From Chloroflexota bacterium (lineage in GTDB: Bacteria > Chloroflexota > FW602-bin22 > JACPRP01), in the NCBI GenBank assembly GCA_016210495.1, contig JACQUC010000054.1:1-6850 (forward strand): a DNA stretch of 6,850 nucleotides, read 5' to 3'. The notes below the pieces were generated by a model. The model was not told the origin of the DNA. It searched no databases and saw nothing but the letters and a program-made list of their open reading frames with translations. Every line of letters starts with the position of its first letter. The stretch's first letter is position 1. Shown here piece by piece: positions 5,776 to 6,850 of this stretch. A program made the translations under genes and the position numbers.

Positions 5776-5801
5776 GAATGTGCAAGGGAGGATGGCTGAG
5801 A

Positions 5802-6850
5802 ATGGCTTACAAGGATATGCGGGATTGGCTGGCTGCGCTGGAAGAGGCTGGCGAGATCAAGAGGATCGCCGCCGAGGTCGACTGGAACGAGGAGATCGGC
5901 GCGATAACTCAGCGCTCCATCGATCACAAAGGGCCCGCCTTGCTGTTCGAGAATATCAAGGGCTATCAAAACGGCCGGTTTCGTCGCGTCCTCACCGCCT
6001 CCCTCGCCACCTACCCTCGCATCGCGATGATGCTTGGGCTTCCTAGCACCAGCTCGCCCCGCGATCTCGTCCAGACGTTCCGCCAACGGGTCAGGAATCC
6101 CCTTAAGCCTGTGCTCGTCGAGAGAGGACCGGTCAAGGAGAACGTGCTGCGCGACCGCGACGTGAACCTGCTGGATCTGCCCGTCCCCAAATGGTTTAAT
6201 CGGGACGGTGGCCGCTACATCCTGACGTTTGGCGGGGTGGTAACCAAGGACTCCGAGACGGGTTGGACCAACGTGGGCCTGTACCGGGGAATGCTCCTGG
6301 ACGAGACATCGCTGGCGATCCAGGCTCCTCCCGACAAGCACATTCACTGGCACGGGCGTAAGCAGGCGCAGCGGGGAGAGCCGCTGCCCGTAGCCGTGGT
6401 CATCGGCGCCGAGCAGACCTTTCCCTTCTGCGCCTCGACCGGCTTTACCCCTGGCACCAATGAGTATGAGATGATGGGAGCGCTGCGCCAGGAGCCGGTT
6501 GAGCTGGTGAGGTGCGAGACCATCGACCTGGAGGTGCCGGCAAATGCGGAGATAGTGCTGGAAGGCACGATGCATTACGATCGATCCTCCTACCGTCTGG
6601 AGGGTCCTTTCGGGGAGTTCACGGGCTTCTACGGTGGGGATCGGTCGCTGCAGCCGGTGATGCAGGTGCAGTGTGTCAGCTATCGCAATGATCCCATCTT
6701 CCAGGGCTCGCCGCGCAACAAGCCCATCGACGAGGGCGGCTACGTCGACTCAATCGTCGTTTCGGCGGATGCGTGGGGCGCGCTGGAGAGAATCGGAGTG
6801 CCCGGCGTAACGGATGTCTGCTGTTCCCCTGTAACAGGCGGTGTCAGCAT
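5802..6850 (+). CDS. UbiD-family prenylated-FMN decarboxylase (3' end beyond window)
   Basis: The frame is open to the window edge for 349 codons; family members are usually about 440-500 residues, so roughly three quarters is present. The N-terminus MAYKDMRDWLAALEEAGEIKRI is typical. TNVGLYR carries N157 and R162, equivalent to the prFMN-contacting N168 and R173 of fungal Fdc1, and LEGPFGEFTGFY carries E267 and E272, equivalent to the catalytic E277 and E282. KHIHWHGRK (179-187) and FCASTGFTPGTNEYEMMGAL (209-228) are further family segments. These enzymes reversibly decarboxylate aromatic or alpha,beta-unsaturated acids with prenylated FMN made by UbiX. AAGGGAGG ends 10 nt before the ATG. 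Another ATG at 5792 is out of frame. The substrate cannot be told; ubiquinone or menaquinone precursors and aromatic acids in anaerobic degradation are candidates. It is 70 nt from arsM, and a functional link is not evident. Confidence 0.94.
   Translation, partial: MAYKDMRDWLAALEEAGEIKRIAAEVDWNEEIGAITQRSIDHKGPALLFENIKGYQNGRFRRVLTASLATYPRIAMMLGLPSTSSPRDLVQTFRQRVRNPLKPVLVERGPVKENVLRDRDVNLLDLPVPKWFNRDGGRYILTFGGVVTKDSETGWTNVGLYRGMLLDETSLAIQAPPDKHIHWHGRKQAQRGEPLPVAVVIGAEQTFPFCASTGFTPGTNEYEMMGALRQEPVELVRCETIDLEVPANAEIVLEGTMHYDRSSYRLEGPFGEFTGFYGGDRSLQPVMQVQCVSYRNDPIFQGSPRNKPIDEGGYVDSIVVSADAWGALERIGVPGVTDVCCSPVTGGVS

Noticed and set aside
4808..5785. 325-codon antisense open frame over arsM
   Set aside because: It is a shadow of arsM on the opposite strand; no ribosome-binding site or domain supports it.

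Overview
The window reads as a stretch of a GC-rich, free-living bacterial chromosome with all genes on the + strand. Gene content (M20 hydrolase, thiolase plus Zn-ribbon OB-fold pair, ArsM, UbiD-family decarboxylase) and short GC-rich palindromes scattered between genes would fit an anaerobic or subsurface lineage such as Chloroflexota. That assignment is a low-confidence guess: the window has no rRNA or marker gene.

Left block (1-2026): the tail of an upstream gene ends in an ATGA overlap with an unrecognised 202-aa helical protein. An M20-family zinc amidohydrolase with a complete metal-ligand set follows 14 nt later. The three look co-transcribed.

Middle block (2023-3917): a sigma70-type promoter sits across the M20 stop codon. 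It leads through about 120 nt of leader, with a perfect 10-bp hairpin, to a two-gene unit: an SCP2-type thiolase-fold protein and a DUF35-type Zn-ribbon/OB-fold partner, 3 nt apart. The thiolase-like protein has glycine where the nucleophilic cysteine should be and alanine for the cysteine of the HDCF motif, yet keeps the GHP histidine and the overall fold signature. This is the most interesting observation here. It suggests a non-thiolase reaction, possibly a retro-aldol cleavage like that of the Ltp2-ChsH2 steroid side-chain system.

Right block (4161-5731): after about 240 bp of repeat-bearing non-coding DNA comes a strong promoter whose -10 is buried in a near-perfect 27-bp palindrome, then a cysteine-rich MarR-family regulator, then arsenite methyltransferase ArsM with all its expected cysteines. 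MarR probably represses itself and may also control arsM in response to arsenic or another thiol-reactive agent (inference).

Right edge (5802-6850): a UbiD-family prenylated-FMN decarboxylase, cut off by the window end after 349 codons, with its N/R and E/E active-site residues intact. Its UbiX cofactor partner is not in view.
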